From NCBI GenBank assembly GCA_027943335.1, contig BSBK01005139.1, positions 1,088,001-1,152,000 of the forward strand: a stretch of 64,000 nt of DNA. Reading direction: 5' to 3'. A program made the translations under genes and the position numbers. The notes under the pieces are model-generated. The model saw only the letters and a program-made list of their open reading frames with translations. It did no database searches and was not told the DNA's origin. Of this stretch, positions 51,900 to 61,130 are shown piece by piece. Position 1 is the first letter of the stretch. Each line of letters opens with the position of its first letter. Origin of the DNA: Chamaecyparis obtusa. Taxonomy: Eukaryota; Streptophyta; Pinopsida; Cupressales; Cupressaceae.

Positions 51900-52993
51900 T
51901 GATTCGGTGATTTGTAAGCTCAGAACAGGTTGTTACATGATTGTAATTGATTCTCATCGAATAGTTGACTAATTCAATGATTCGTATGCTAAGAAAGGCT
52001 TGTTTCATGAATGTAGGTGATTCTCATCGAACTATAGACAAATTTTGTGATTTGTAAGCTCATAATGGCTTGTTATGTGATTGTAGCTTATTCTAATAGA
52101 ACAGTTGACCGATTCGGTGATTTGTAAGCTTAGAATGGCTTGTTACATGATTGCAATTGATTCTCATCGAATAGTTGACCAATTTGGTGATTTGTAATCT
52201 CAAAATGGCTTGTTACGTGATTGTAGTTGATTCTCATCAAACAGTTGACCGATTCAGTTATTTCTAAGCTCAGAATGGCTTCTTAGGTGATTGTAGCTGA
52301 TTCCCATTGAACAGTTGACCATTTCAATGATTTATAAGCTCAGAATGGCTTGCTACATGATTGTAGCTGATTCTCATCGAACGATTGACCGATTCAATGA
52401 TTTGTTAGCTAAGAATGGCCTATTATGTGATTGTAATTGATTCTCATCAAATGATTGAACGATTCAATGATTTGTAAGCTAAGAATGGCCTGTTACGTGA
52501 TTGTAATTGATTCTCATCAAACGGTTGAATGATTCAGTGATTTGTAAGCTCAGAATGGATTTTTACATGATTCTAATTGATTCTCATCAAATGGTTGTCT
52601 GATTCGGTGATTGGTAAGCTCAAAATAGCTTGTTACATGATTGTAGCTGATTCTCATCGAACTGTTGACCGATTCAGTGATTTGTAAGCTTAGAATGGGT
52701 TGTTACTTGATTGTAGCTAATTCTCATAGAATGGTTGACCGATTCAGTGATTTGTAAGCTTAGAATGGCTTGTTACGTTATTGTAGATGATTCTCATCGA
52801 ACAGTTGATCGATTCAGTGATTTGTAGGCTTAGAATGGCTTGTTACATGATTGTAATTGATTCTCATCAAACGGTTGAACGATTCAGTGATTTGTGAGCT
52901 CAGAATGGCTTGTTACGCGATTGTAGCTAATTCTCATCGAACAGTTGACCGATTAAGTGATTTGATTCTAATCGAACTTGTTATGTGATTTTT
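51900..52993 (+). repeat. Satellite segment duplicated about 8.25 kb away (right copy) and array end
   Basis: This copy of 43650-44750 runs up to the end of the array. After the last comparable units the sequence becomes partial (GTGATTTGATTCTAATCG, then TTATGTGATTTTTG) and leaves the satellite near 52993. The end of the array is thus formed by a duplicated internal segment. Confidence 0.8.
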
Positions 52994-55223
52994 GTCTTGA
53001 TATAAGAAAAAAGAAACCTTTCAAATTTTACTACCAACTTAAAACTTTGCATGTAAAAATATTGAAAATAATAGGACCACTAAATTCATAATAAAATTGG
53101 TCTAATAAGGAATATGAACGTCCTTATACATCCTAAGGTTTTCTAACTTTCTTATTTTCTTTGCCTTGTACAACCAGACACGTACACTAAGTCTTTATAA
53201 TGATAATTATTTAATAGAGTTTGACTATTTTTTCAATTTCAGAGCTTCTTCGTGTCTTTCAGGTTTTGTTTTGAAAATGATACACACATGTTATTAAATG
53301 GTAATGCTTTCGATAATAAAATGATGAATGCCCTCTCTTTTCCTCCCTTCTCAAATTGGATGAGATTATTTTTTCACCTTACACTAACACCAGCTTTCAT
53401 ATTCCTTATAGTTTAACATTTTCTATGAAAGAATTATCATTTACAATGATAGTCGAAGAGTCCAACTATCTCATGTCCTTTACAACAATGGTGAAGAATA
53501 TTAAATGCATGCAACTAGAGTGGAGAATATTAAATACATGTTTGTTGCATCTTATTGTACTTCAATGTACACTATCATATTTGCATATGGAGATCAATGT
53601 ATTTGTATTTTTTCTTATAGGATTTTACATGTAAGTGGAGAATAGAAACTAGTGATTTTAATGCACAAATAGAAAGAATGCATGAGATTCTCTATTTGTC
53701 CATTTAGGGAAGCCAAAGATAAATGTGAAGAATTTAGCAGGTGACAAAGCTAGGTTGAAGGAGAAGATAATAAAAATTTCATGTATGAGAAACAACCATC
53801 CACAAAATAATCGGTAATTTGTTGTATACACTTAAAAATTATTAAGTCAATTAATTAAATATTTTAATATTTAATTAATATCCTTCTTCCATTATCTTTA
53901 ATAAATTATTTAATTTATTAAGTTAATTGACCTAGATTAAGTCTCACTATCCTAAGTCCACTAATTAGTCGTATTAAGTGATTTATTAAATTACTTAATT
54001 ACACAGTCATTGATGTGACTAAGTCTCTTAGTCCACATCCCTAGTCCATGTCACATGACACCTCACATTTGCACAAATAATTAATGTTAATTAATTATTT
54101 TTTAAGATTATTTTCCATCACCCATGTGTCCTATTCCTAAGGGGTCAAAGAGGGATATGTGTCCTTGAAGGAATGAGTCATAGGGACACTTTCCCTCACA
54201 TGACTTGGTCTTTTAGACAATTGCTTCCTTGTGAAAAAGTCCTTGCGACATCCCCTACATTCTAGTGGTTGGTCAAGCCACCTCACTAGGTCAGGGGTGA
54301 CTCATAGGATACTTGTACAAAGAATCCTCATTGAGAATAGGGTCTCACCACACAATAATCAAGAAATTAAGAGCATCCATTATCATTTGAGCATAATTTT
54401 CATAAGCATTGTTATCATGGAGTCATTAGGATCTTAGTTCTATCATAACATATCACATCATTTCATCTAGCTTGTAGAGAAACCTAAATCATTTTATAGA
54501 ATTGCATTAAATTCATAAGTCTCCAAATCTTTGAAGCATAGCTTGAAGAAGGACCAGATTTGAAGAATCTAAGAGCTCACCTATTCAATCACTCAGTGGC
54601 TCATTCTCACTATTGCTTTGGAGAGGACATTTAGGTGTTTTGTTTGAATCAGGTAGGCCATTTTTTAATTTTTTCAATGTTTTTTAATTATAATATGTTT
54701 ATATATATTATTTTTAGCATAATTGAGCTTAGTTTTGTAATATTAAAATTAATTAATATGTTTTTTAATGTGATTTTAATAATTAAATGATATATAGTTA
54801 GTTTAGCGACATAGATTAAACATAGATAACTATAATCAAATTTAATCTTAGTTAACCATAGCAACGTAGATAACCATAGCCAAATTTAGCCCTAGTTAAC
54901 CATAATCATAGAACAGATGTAGTTAATGTAGATCAAACATAGATTAACTCTAGTTAACCATATTTTAAATGTAGTTAACTGAGTAAAACTTAATTAATGT
55001 ACTACTTAAGCTAGTTTTAACCATGATTCAAACATAGAACTAACACTTGTACAATTCATAAAGTTAACGATGCATATTTATGTTTTATTCATGAATTGTA
55101 CATATAAATTCACAATTAAGCTATAAATTTGGATTATTCATTTTTCTCATGTTTAGATTAAAAGTACATGCACATGATATAAATTTAGATGTTTTCTATG
55201 TTTGTTTCTCATGTAACAAGATT
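52994..55223. other. AT-rich unassigned DNA right of the main satellite
   Basis: No convincing gene is visible. The two longest frames (92 codons at 53356 and 68 codons at 54231, plus strand) show no domain and look random. Positions 53830-54000 have dense TTAATTAA-type words. 54000-54300 is less AT-rich and has several TCCACATCCC and CATGACAC words. The sequence CAGGTAGG at 54650 resembles a plant splice donor, without a supporting exon. 54830-55010 holds a loose short repeat (separate entry). The 53821-54650 part might be a decayed LTR starting TGTTGTATACAC, but I found neither a partner nor a primer site, so I leave it unassigned. Confidence 0.4.
54830..55010 (+). repeat. Loose repeats of a GTTAACCATAG-like word
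   Basis: The word AGTTAACCATA occurs three times (near 54856, 54894 and 54951), mixed with CATAGATTAA, GTAGATAACCATAGCC and TGTAGTTAA variants at irregular spacing of about 15-40 bp. It is not a clean tandem array. It may be an expanded word inside an old untranslated region or LTR. Confidence 0.5.
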
Positions 55224-55640
55224 TTTCATATTATTGCAAGATGTCCTAATACAGAACACAAGGAGAAAACGAGAATACTAAAGCACAAAGCAAAGAAACA
55301 ATAGTATGTTGTATTTGATGAAGGAGCAACTGATGATGAATCAAATGACAATGATGGAGAAAAAGTTATATTTTTTCAATTGAGGAAGGAATCATAGATG
55401 GTGAGAAATCTCTTATTTTATGTATGGATCACAGTCATGATTAGATTGTTGGCAGTGGTTTCTCTCATCACATGACTAGAGATAAAAGCAAGTTTATTGT
55501 TCTTGAAGAGTTTGGTGGTGGTGTTGTAAGATTTGACAACAATACTCCATATTTGGTAAGAGGTAAATGATATATTTCTTTGGATGGTAAGAGTAATGTT
55601 GATGATGTATACTTTATTTAAGATCTAAAGAATGATTGAT
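55224..55640 (+). pseudogene. Ty1/copia gag-protease fragment (broken, catalytic Asp lost)
   Basis: The plus strand reads HIIARCPNTEHKEKTR from 55227, the end of a zinc knuckle (the GHIIARC type) and its basic tail. An acidic stretch (VVFDEGATDDESNDNDGE) follows, then after a frameshift IVGSGFSHHMTRDKSKF, the start of a copia protease. TAG at 55442-55444 stands where these proteins have Trp. GGC at 55451-55453 gives Gly where the catalytic Asp of the D-S-G triad belongs. Further stops follow (TGA near 55566, TAA near 55619). The fragment stops near 55640, with no integrase after it and no gag body before it. It is on the opposite strand to elements A and B, and its protease differs from that of B, so it is from another copia family. 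Confidence 0.82.
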
Positions 55641-55744
55641 GAAGGTTATTCCCTTACGTCCACAAACACACAACAAAAATAGAGAAACAACAAAAATTTT
55701 GCAAGAACAAAAAATGGGCTTCTTATTATCTAAAGCAAAAATAA
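55641..55744. other. Short spacer between copia fragment and satellite block
   Basis: About 100 bp of A-rich sequence (AAACACACAACAAAAATAG near 55663) with no repeat unit or reading frame of note. Confidence 0.4.
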
Positions 55745-56522
55745 TTATAGTTGTTATTATTCTGATTAAACAGTTGACCATATCATATGATCTAAAGCAT
55801 TAGAATGGATTTTTATGAGATTATAGTTGATTCTGGGTGAATGGTTGACTTATTGGGTGATTTTTAACCTTAGAATGGCTTGTTATTACATTGTAGCTGA
55901 TTGTGAGTGAAGGGTTGATAGATTCAGTGATCTATAACTTTAGAATAGTTTGATATAAGATTATAGTTGATTTTATTTGAACAGTTGACCATTTCAATGA
56001 TTTGTAACCTCAGAATAGTTTGTTATGAGATTGTAGTTTATTCTGAGTGAAGGGTTCACTTATTTGGTGATCTATAACCTAAGCATGGTTTTTTATGAGA
56101 TTGAAGTTGATTCTGAGTGAAGAGTTGATCGATTCAATGATCTTTAACTTTAGAATGGTTTTTTATAAGATTGTAGTTGATTCTAATTGAACATGTAACC
56201 AATTTGGTGATCTGTAAACTTAGAATGGCTTGTTATGAGATTATAGTTGATTCTACATGAAAGGTTGACTTATTTGGAAATCTGTAACCTCATAATAGCT
56301 TGTTATGACATTGTACCTAATTCTAAATGAAGGGTTGACCAATTTGGTGATCTGTAACCACACAATGGTGAGTTATAAGATTGATTGAAGAGTTGACCGA
56401 TTTGATGATCTATAACCTCAAAATGGCTTGTTATGAGATTATAGTTGATTCTAAGTGAAGGGTTGACTTATTCGGTGATCTGTAACCTCATAATGGCTTA
56501 TTATGACATTGTAGTTGATTTC
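55745..56522 (+). repeat. Diverged 70-bp satellite, forward half
   Basis: About 11 monomers share the skeleton of the main array (GTTGAC, GGTGAT, GTAACCT, GAATGGCTTGTTATGA, TTGTAGTTGATTCT) and the 70-bp step, for example from 55829 to 55899. They differ consistently: CTGAGTGAAGGG replaces CTCATCGAACGG, and TTATGAGATT replaces TTACGTGATT. CpG is almost gone. One monomer near 56375 lacks about 15 bp (TTATAAGATTGATTGAAG). Confidence 0.9.
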
Positions 56523-57680
56523 AAGTTTATAGATCATTGAATCAGTCAACCTTTTAATCATAATCAGCTACAATCTTATAACAAACCATCTTGAGTTTAC
56601 AGATCATCAAATCAGTCAACTTTTTACTCAGAAACATCCATAATGTCATAACAATCCATTATGAGGTTATATAATGTCGAATAAGTCAACCCAAAATCAA
56701 CTATAATCTCATAATAGGCCTTTTTGAGGTTCTATATCATTGAATTGGTCAACCCTTCACTCAATCTTATAACAAACCATTCAGAGGTTAAATATCACTG
56801 AATTGTTCAACCCTTCACTCAAAATCAGCTACAATGTCATAAGAATTCATTCTGACGTTACAAATCAGTGAACAAGTCAAACCTTTACTTAGAATCAACT
56901 ATAATTTCATAATAAACCAGTCTTAGGTTATAGATCATCGAATCAATCAACCTTTCACTTAATCTTATAACAAACCATTCAGAGGTTATAGATCACTGAA
57001 TCGGTCAACCCTTCACTCAGAATCAACTACAATGTCATAACAAGCCATTCTAAGGTTACAGATCATCGAATAAGTCAACCCTTCACACAGAATCAACTAT
57101 AATCTTGTAATAAGCCATTCTAAGGTTATAGATCATCGAACCGGTCAATGGTTAAATTAGGATCAAAAACTATCTTATAACAAATCATTCTAAGGTTACA
57201 TATTAGCAAATTGGTCAACCCTTCCCTCAAAAATAACTATAATGTCATAACAAGCCATTCTAAGGTTTCAAATTGTTGAATAAGTCAACCCTTTACTCAG
57301 AATCAACTATAATCTCATAATAAGCCAGTCTAAGTTACAAATCATCAAATTGGTCAACAGTTTGATCAGAATTAGCTATAATCATATAACAAACCATTCT
57401 GAGATTACAGTTCACCAAAATAGTCACCCTTCACTCAGAATCAACTATAATGTCATAACAAACCATTTTGAGGTTACACATCATCGAATAAGTCAACTAT
57501 AATGTCATAACAAGCCATTCTGAGGTTACAAATCAGTGAACAAGTCAACCCTTCACTCAAAATCAACTATAATCTCATAGTAAACCATTCTAAAGTTATA
57601 GATCATTGAATCGGTCAACCCTTCACTTAATCTTATAACAAACCATTTTGAGGTTCTAGATCACCGAATCGGTCAACCAA
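56523..57680 (-). repeat. Diverged 70-bp satellite, reverse half
   Basis: From about 56523 the same diverged monomers run in reverse complement (CAACCCTTCACTCAGAATCA, CATTCTGAGGTTACA) up to 57680, where they abut the body of copia element A. Short monomers lacking about 15 bp (CTTCACTCAATCTTATAAC and similar) occur near 56755, 56950 and 57625 and match the single short one in the forward half. Together with that half the block is a large imperfect inverted repeat of about 1.9 kb. Confidence 0.9.
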
Positions 57681-57792
57681 TAACATATGCTGATACTACT
57701 TCCAATGTCCTTGATTGTTTCATCGGCAAGACCTACCTTGATGAAACCATCGGGTGTCGATATAACCTTTTTAAACATTGTTGCTAGTTCAA

Positions 57793-57900
57793 ATTATATC
57801 CATGATTTTATCGATATAAGTTATACCGATGACTTTATCGGTATAAGTTATATCGATGAATTTATCAATATAAGTTATACTGATAACTCCATCGAATAAC
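57793..57900 (-). repeat. 27-bp near-palindromic tandem repeat
   Basis: The word AAGTTATACCGATGA and its neighbours step by exactly 27 bp (AG at 57819, 57846 and 57873), giving about four units. Each unit is itself close to a palindrome (ATCGGTATA, then TATACCGAT around a short centre). Related words (ATCGACATAAGTTATGCC near 57995, GTCGGCATAACATATGC near 58040) follow towards 58110. Translation of this stretch on the minus strand yields a repeating ITYIDK pattern that reflects the DNA repeat, not a protein domain. Confidence 0.8.
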
Positions 57901-58139
57901 ATCTTCACACTAGGTGTGATAAACCCATCGGGGTAACTTACTCTGATGAACACAAATTGAACCTTGATCATCATAACATATGTGAATAAAAACTTCACAA
58001 CCTTATCGACATAAGTTATGCCAATGACTGCAATTTTCATATCTTGTCGGCATAACATATGCTAATACTGCAACTTTACAAACTTTATCAGTATAGCTAT
58101 GTTGATAACTGTAACTTGACATTTTCTGCAAATTTCGTA

Positions 58140-59099
58140 AGAAGGGGTAAAAATGGTTAATAATAACCATTGAATTAGAAATGAAAGTTGGTTTAACTGG
58201 TTTACTCCTACAAACATTGGCAGTGTGTCCAATCGTACCATAGTTATAGCATGTAGGTTGTTTACTCTTCAGCTTAGCAGGTTTGCTCATCTTTTTTTGT
58301 TTAGATGATTCACCAACCTCAGTTGTGTTGTTCTTGAACTCGGTAAAACCTAGTCCAGTGGTGTCTCTAGGAGCTCTTTGATTTCTCAATTGTTCATCCA
58401 ACTTCATCAGTGTTATCTCATTTCTTTTCAGAACTTCATTTGCATCTTTCTCAGCTTTGAGTTGACTTAACAACTTATTTATTTCTGTATTCAATTGAAA
58501 AATATGAAATATTTTTGTGAGTACCTCATTAGTTGCAGTAGTCACCTGATCTTGTAAAGTTTGATGCTCACTCAACAGTTTCTTGATCTCATTGTTCTTT
58601 GCATTCAAATCTTCTTCAACTTTGGTTTTCTCTACTTCTGCAGTGGCTATCACATCTTCATCATCTTTCTATATTTCCATTGTCTTTACCACTTTTAGTC
58701 CAAACTCATCATATTCCTTTTTCATGACTTCCAATTGCTCAATCAAACTTCTATTTTCTTGCTTAGTTTCCTTCATCTATTTCATTAGTAATTTGTTCTT
58801 GTTGGTGAGTTCTTGATTCTCTAACATTAATTCAGATATAGTAGCATTAGATTCTTCTTTAAGACTTCCATCAGATGATGTCTCATATTTGTCAACAACT
58901 TCTTGAGTGATCTGCAGGTCATTAGATAATTTCTTTCTGATCTTTAGTGAGTTTTTTAGTTTCTTTCTTAGATCATCTCTCAGTTCATGAGCTTGACCCA
59001 AATCATCCTCTAGAGAAACAATCTTCTTGCCTTGCATGTAACGTTCCATGGTAGGGATCTTTGATTCTTTGGTGGTGAAACCTTGACTCAAGAGACTAA
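58140..59099 (-). pseudogene. Element A gag-like frame: long coiled coil and zinc knuckle
   Basis: Starting just after the primer site the minus strand gives one frame interrupted by two TAG codons (near 58777 and 58655). First comes about 230 residues of Glu/Lys/Leu heptad-like sequence (LEDDLGQAHELRDDLRKK, NQELTNKNKLL, KNNEIKKLLSEHQTLQ) that should form a coiled coil. A basic region follows, then a knuckle CYNYGTIGHTANVC at 58210-58251 in which the second Cys is Tyr. The UBN2-type capsid domain that opens copia gag proteins is absent, although the frame begins right at the primer site. So this is the back half of a gag joined to the leader. It could not make a normal capsid. An alternative is a captured host coiled-coil segment, but the knuckle argues for gag. 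Confidence 0.7.
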
Positions 59100-59111
59100 G
59101 CTCTAATACCA
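59100..59111 (-). other. Primer-binding site of element A, initiator tRNA-Met type
   Basis: The minus strand reads TGGTATTAGAGC, one base (T for C) from the usual plant copia primer site TGGTATCAGAGC. It lies two bases from the LTR end at 59114. Confidence 0.88.
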
Positions 59112-59113
59112 AT

Positions 59114-60359
59114 TGTTGGAATTACTATGGAAAGTGAATAACTGAGAGGGGAGGGGTGAATCAGTTACTCTAAAACTTTTATATCAATATGAACAACTTG
59201 ATTATCCTTTAAACTTTGTGACAGTAGCTCGATATAACTGGTGTGCAACAATGTAACAACTTGGTGCAAGTACAGATAACATCAATTCATTCATTCCATG
59301 CTAACCATATCATAAGAAAATAACTTCAAACATAATAACACATAACACATGGAATTTTGGTATCACAGAAATCCTTGTTAGAGGATAAAAACTGTGATGG
59401 GGATGGCACCCACAAAACTTCACTACTACAAATAGAAAGTTTGCTCGATTAGAGCTACAATGTTTGATTACTTCTGATAATCTACCCAGTTAAGAGTAAT
59501 ATCCTGTCAAAGATATATAAGACTATAAATTCTACCTGATTAAAGGATTTCATAATACTAATCTAAGTATTGTACCTAATTAAAGGATTTATACAATAAG
59601 ATTGGTTAAGATCTAGATCTGTTAGGATCTACCTCGATCAGAGGGTTTCAAGTCTATATGAAATGGTATAAGAAATATAACAAAATGTCTAATCAATATA
59701 TCTATATCATATGGAAATTTAGACCTCTAGTACTTTCTCTATTATCACTTCTGTATTGCTAACTTCTGACCTTAACTTTTGTTCTATTATAACCTTGAAT
59801 CTTTGTTCTATGTTCAACTATTCTGCTCGGTAATCATTCCAGCAACATTTCAGTATTCTATTCTCCTCTCTCTCTTCTTTTTTTTCATATCAAAATCCTT
59901 TGCTTATATAGACACATTTAAGTAGAAAAACCATTTAGGTTATATATGATCAAATAGAAAAAATAATTAGGTATTACTTGTTAGGGATAATCTGATTGGT
60001 CATTGCGGTTTACCGTTTCACCTAGGAACTTGTAATATTCTTCATTGAAACTGGTTCCTTCAATATGTTTTGTAGAATGTTTCATTGAATTTCCATGATC
60101 ATAGATTGAGTATTTAATCTTATCCATCCATACCTTGATCCAACTCATCACTTATCTTCATTAGTCGGCTTGTGTGGATCAAATACAAAACGTATTACTA
60201 CTTGGTAATCAATTCTATCTTGCTCGGTGATAACCTTCCTGTGACTCGGTGTAGTCTACCGACTTGTCCTATATCTTACCAAATTATATATTGACCTTAC
60301 CAACTTTGAATTTTCACAAAACATCAAATAAATTCATCTATCATCATCAACTAATGACA
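59114..60359 (-). repeat. LTR of element A
   Basis: On the minus strand it starts TGTCATTAGTTGATGATG at 60359 and ends AGTAATTCCAACA at 59114, about 1246 bp with TG...CA ends. The right edge is set where the RT frame of element B breaks off, the left edge by the primer site. It holds a TATA box (59904-59910) and short pyrimidine tracts (59870-59887). There is no second copy in the window to measure age. Confidence 0.78.
59904..59910 (-). promoter_or_regulatory. TATA box in LTR of element A
   Basis: The minus strand reads CTATATAAGC, a standard plant TATA context about 450 bp inside the LTR. The transcription start would be near 59875. Confidence 0.5.
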
Positions 60360-61130
60360 ATATAACATAATATCATCACCAGGTTGTTCAATGTAGACTT
60401 CTTCTTCAAGTATTCTATTTAGAAAATCTGATTTCACATCCATTTGATAAACTATGAAATCTTTATAGGATGCATAAGCTAGAAGTATCCTTACTCCTTC
60501 AAGTATAGCTATAGGTGCAAAATTTTCTCCATAGTCGATACCTTCTTCTTGTACATAACCTTTGTAGACTAATGTTGCCTTGTTTCTGACTACATCTCCA
60601 TCTTCATTTAGCTTATTTTTTAACACCCACTTTGTTCAAATTATATTCTTGTATTTAGGCCTCAGTACAAGTGACGAGGTTTCATACTTCTCAATATATT
60701 CTATTTCCTCAGTCATTGTTGTTATCCAGTCTGGATTCTCTAAAGAATTTTTAACTGTTCTTGGTTCAAATTCAGAGATCAAACAAACATTTTCTCTTAA
60801 ATTACCTGTCATAAATCCAACATTTTTATCTGCAATTATTCTGCTCAGTGTGTGATGTCTCCTCACATACTTTTCCAACACATGTTCAGTCCTTCGTTAA
60901 GGTTCATCTTCTTCATCAACATTTTCTTCTTCTCTTTTCTCAGGTTGTTCTCTCGGTGCATATTCTATTCTTGGTACATACTCTCTCTGATTAGATCTTG
61001 ATGTAATGTCAAGAACAATATAAAAAAAATTATGATAATCTTTAGGTTCCTTTGCGTTCTCTTGTTCTTTCTTCTTTGTAAAATCCTCAACTTTCACATT
61101 TGTACTTTCAACAATTTTGTTAGTAGATTT
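60360..61130 (-). pseudogene. Element B reverse transcriptase N-terminal part and integrase-RT linker
   Basis: The linker (60897-61130) is rich in Lys and Glu. Next comes the typical copia lead-in (SLENPDWITTMTEEIEYIEK at about 60690-60750) and the RT start (GYVQEEGIDYGENFAPIA, YQMDVKSDFLN, EEEVYIEQP). The polymerase fingers are present, and the Asp of the YQMDVKSDFLN motif is kept. The frame then runs through GDDIMLY straight into the LTR of element A at 60359, so the YVDD box, thumb and RNase H are missing. Stops lie near 60897 and 60630. This would be an inactive enzyme fragment. Confidence 0.83.

Larger units (their letters stand above)
17531..52993 (+). repeat. Tandem satellite array, 70-bp unit, about 500 copies
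   Basis: The unit length was read from recurring anchors: AGAATGGCTT recurs at 20400, 20470 and 20540, and the same 70-bp step holds through the array. Counting from GATTCTCAT as base 1, the monomer has GATTCTCATCGAACGG (1-16), TTGACCGATTCGGTGA (17-32), AAGCTCAGAATGGCTTGTTA (38-57) and CGTGATTGTAATT (58-70; AGCT is a common variant of the last four bases). The length divided by 70 gives about 507 units. Most monomers keep full length; shorter ones are noted separately. Seventy is not a multiple of three, so the frame shifts each unit and no long ORF forms. No spacer sequences, genes or inserted elements were seen inside. The left edge is blurred (first unit from about 17531) and the right edge ends in a partial unit near 52993. 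Three inverted blocks interrupt the forward direction. Confidence 0.97.
57681..60359 (-). mobile_element. Ty1/copia-related element 'A', truncated and internally reduced
   Basis: The minus strand has an LTR (59114-60359), a primer site (59100-59111) and a gag-like body that runs down to 57681, where the diverged satellite begins. No protease, integrase or RT follows, and the second LTR is missing. Its LTR is related to that of element B: both contain TGGTATCACA, AAATCCTTGT and AGAGGATAAAAACT in order. It interrupts the RT of element B at 60360, so A inserted into B. A carries no enzyme genes in what is left, so it is either a non-autonomous derivative or a copy cut by the satellite block. Confidence 0.72.

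Noticed and set aside
17531..52993. CRISPR-like array
   Set aside because: The units are contiguous, with no unique spacers between short repeats, and the surroundings are plant retroelements.
53356..53634. 92-codon plus-strand ORF
   Set aside because: No domain, no homologous-looking motif, AT-rich surroundings and no supporting neighbour; length fits chance.
54231..54437. 68-codon plus-strand ORF
   Set aside because: No recognisable feature; likely chance.
53821..54650. Solo LTR starting TGTTGTATACAC
   Set aside because: No partner, no primer site, no clear CA end and no flanking duplication were seen.
17531..57680. Origin of the 70-bp satellite from element T or the copia elements in the window
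   Set aside because: I found no monomer-like sequence in any LTR, leader or 3' region here, so this route has no support from the window.
57687..58058. Repetitive small proteins read on both strands (ITYIDK and ISYTDD patterns)
   Set aside because: The repeat pattern follows from the 27-bp DNA repeat and appears on both strands, as expected of near-palindromic units.
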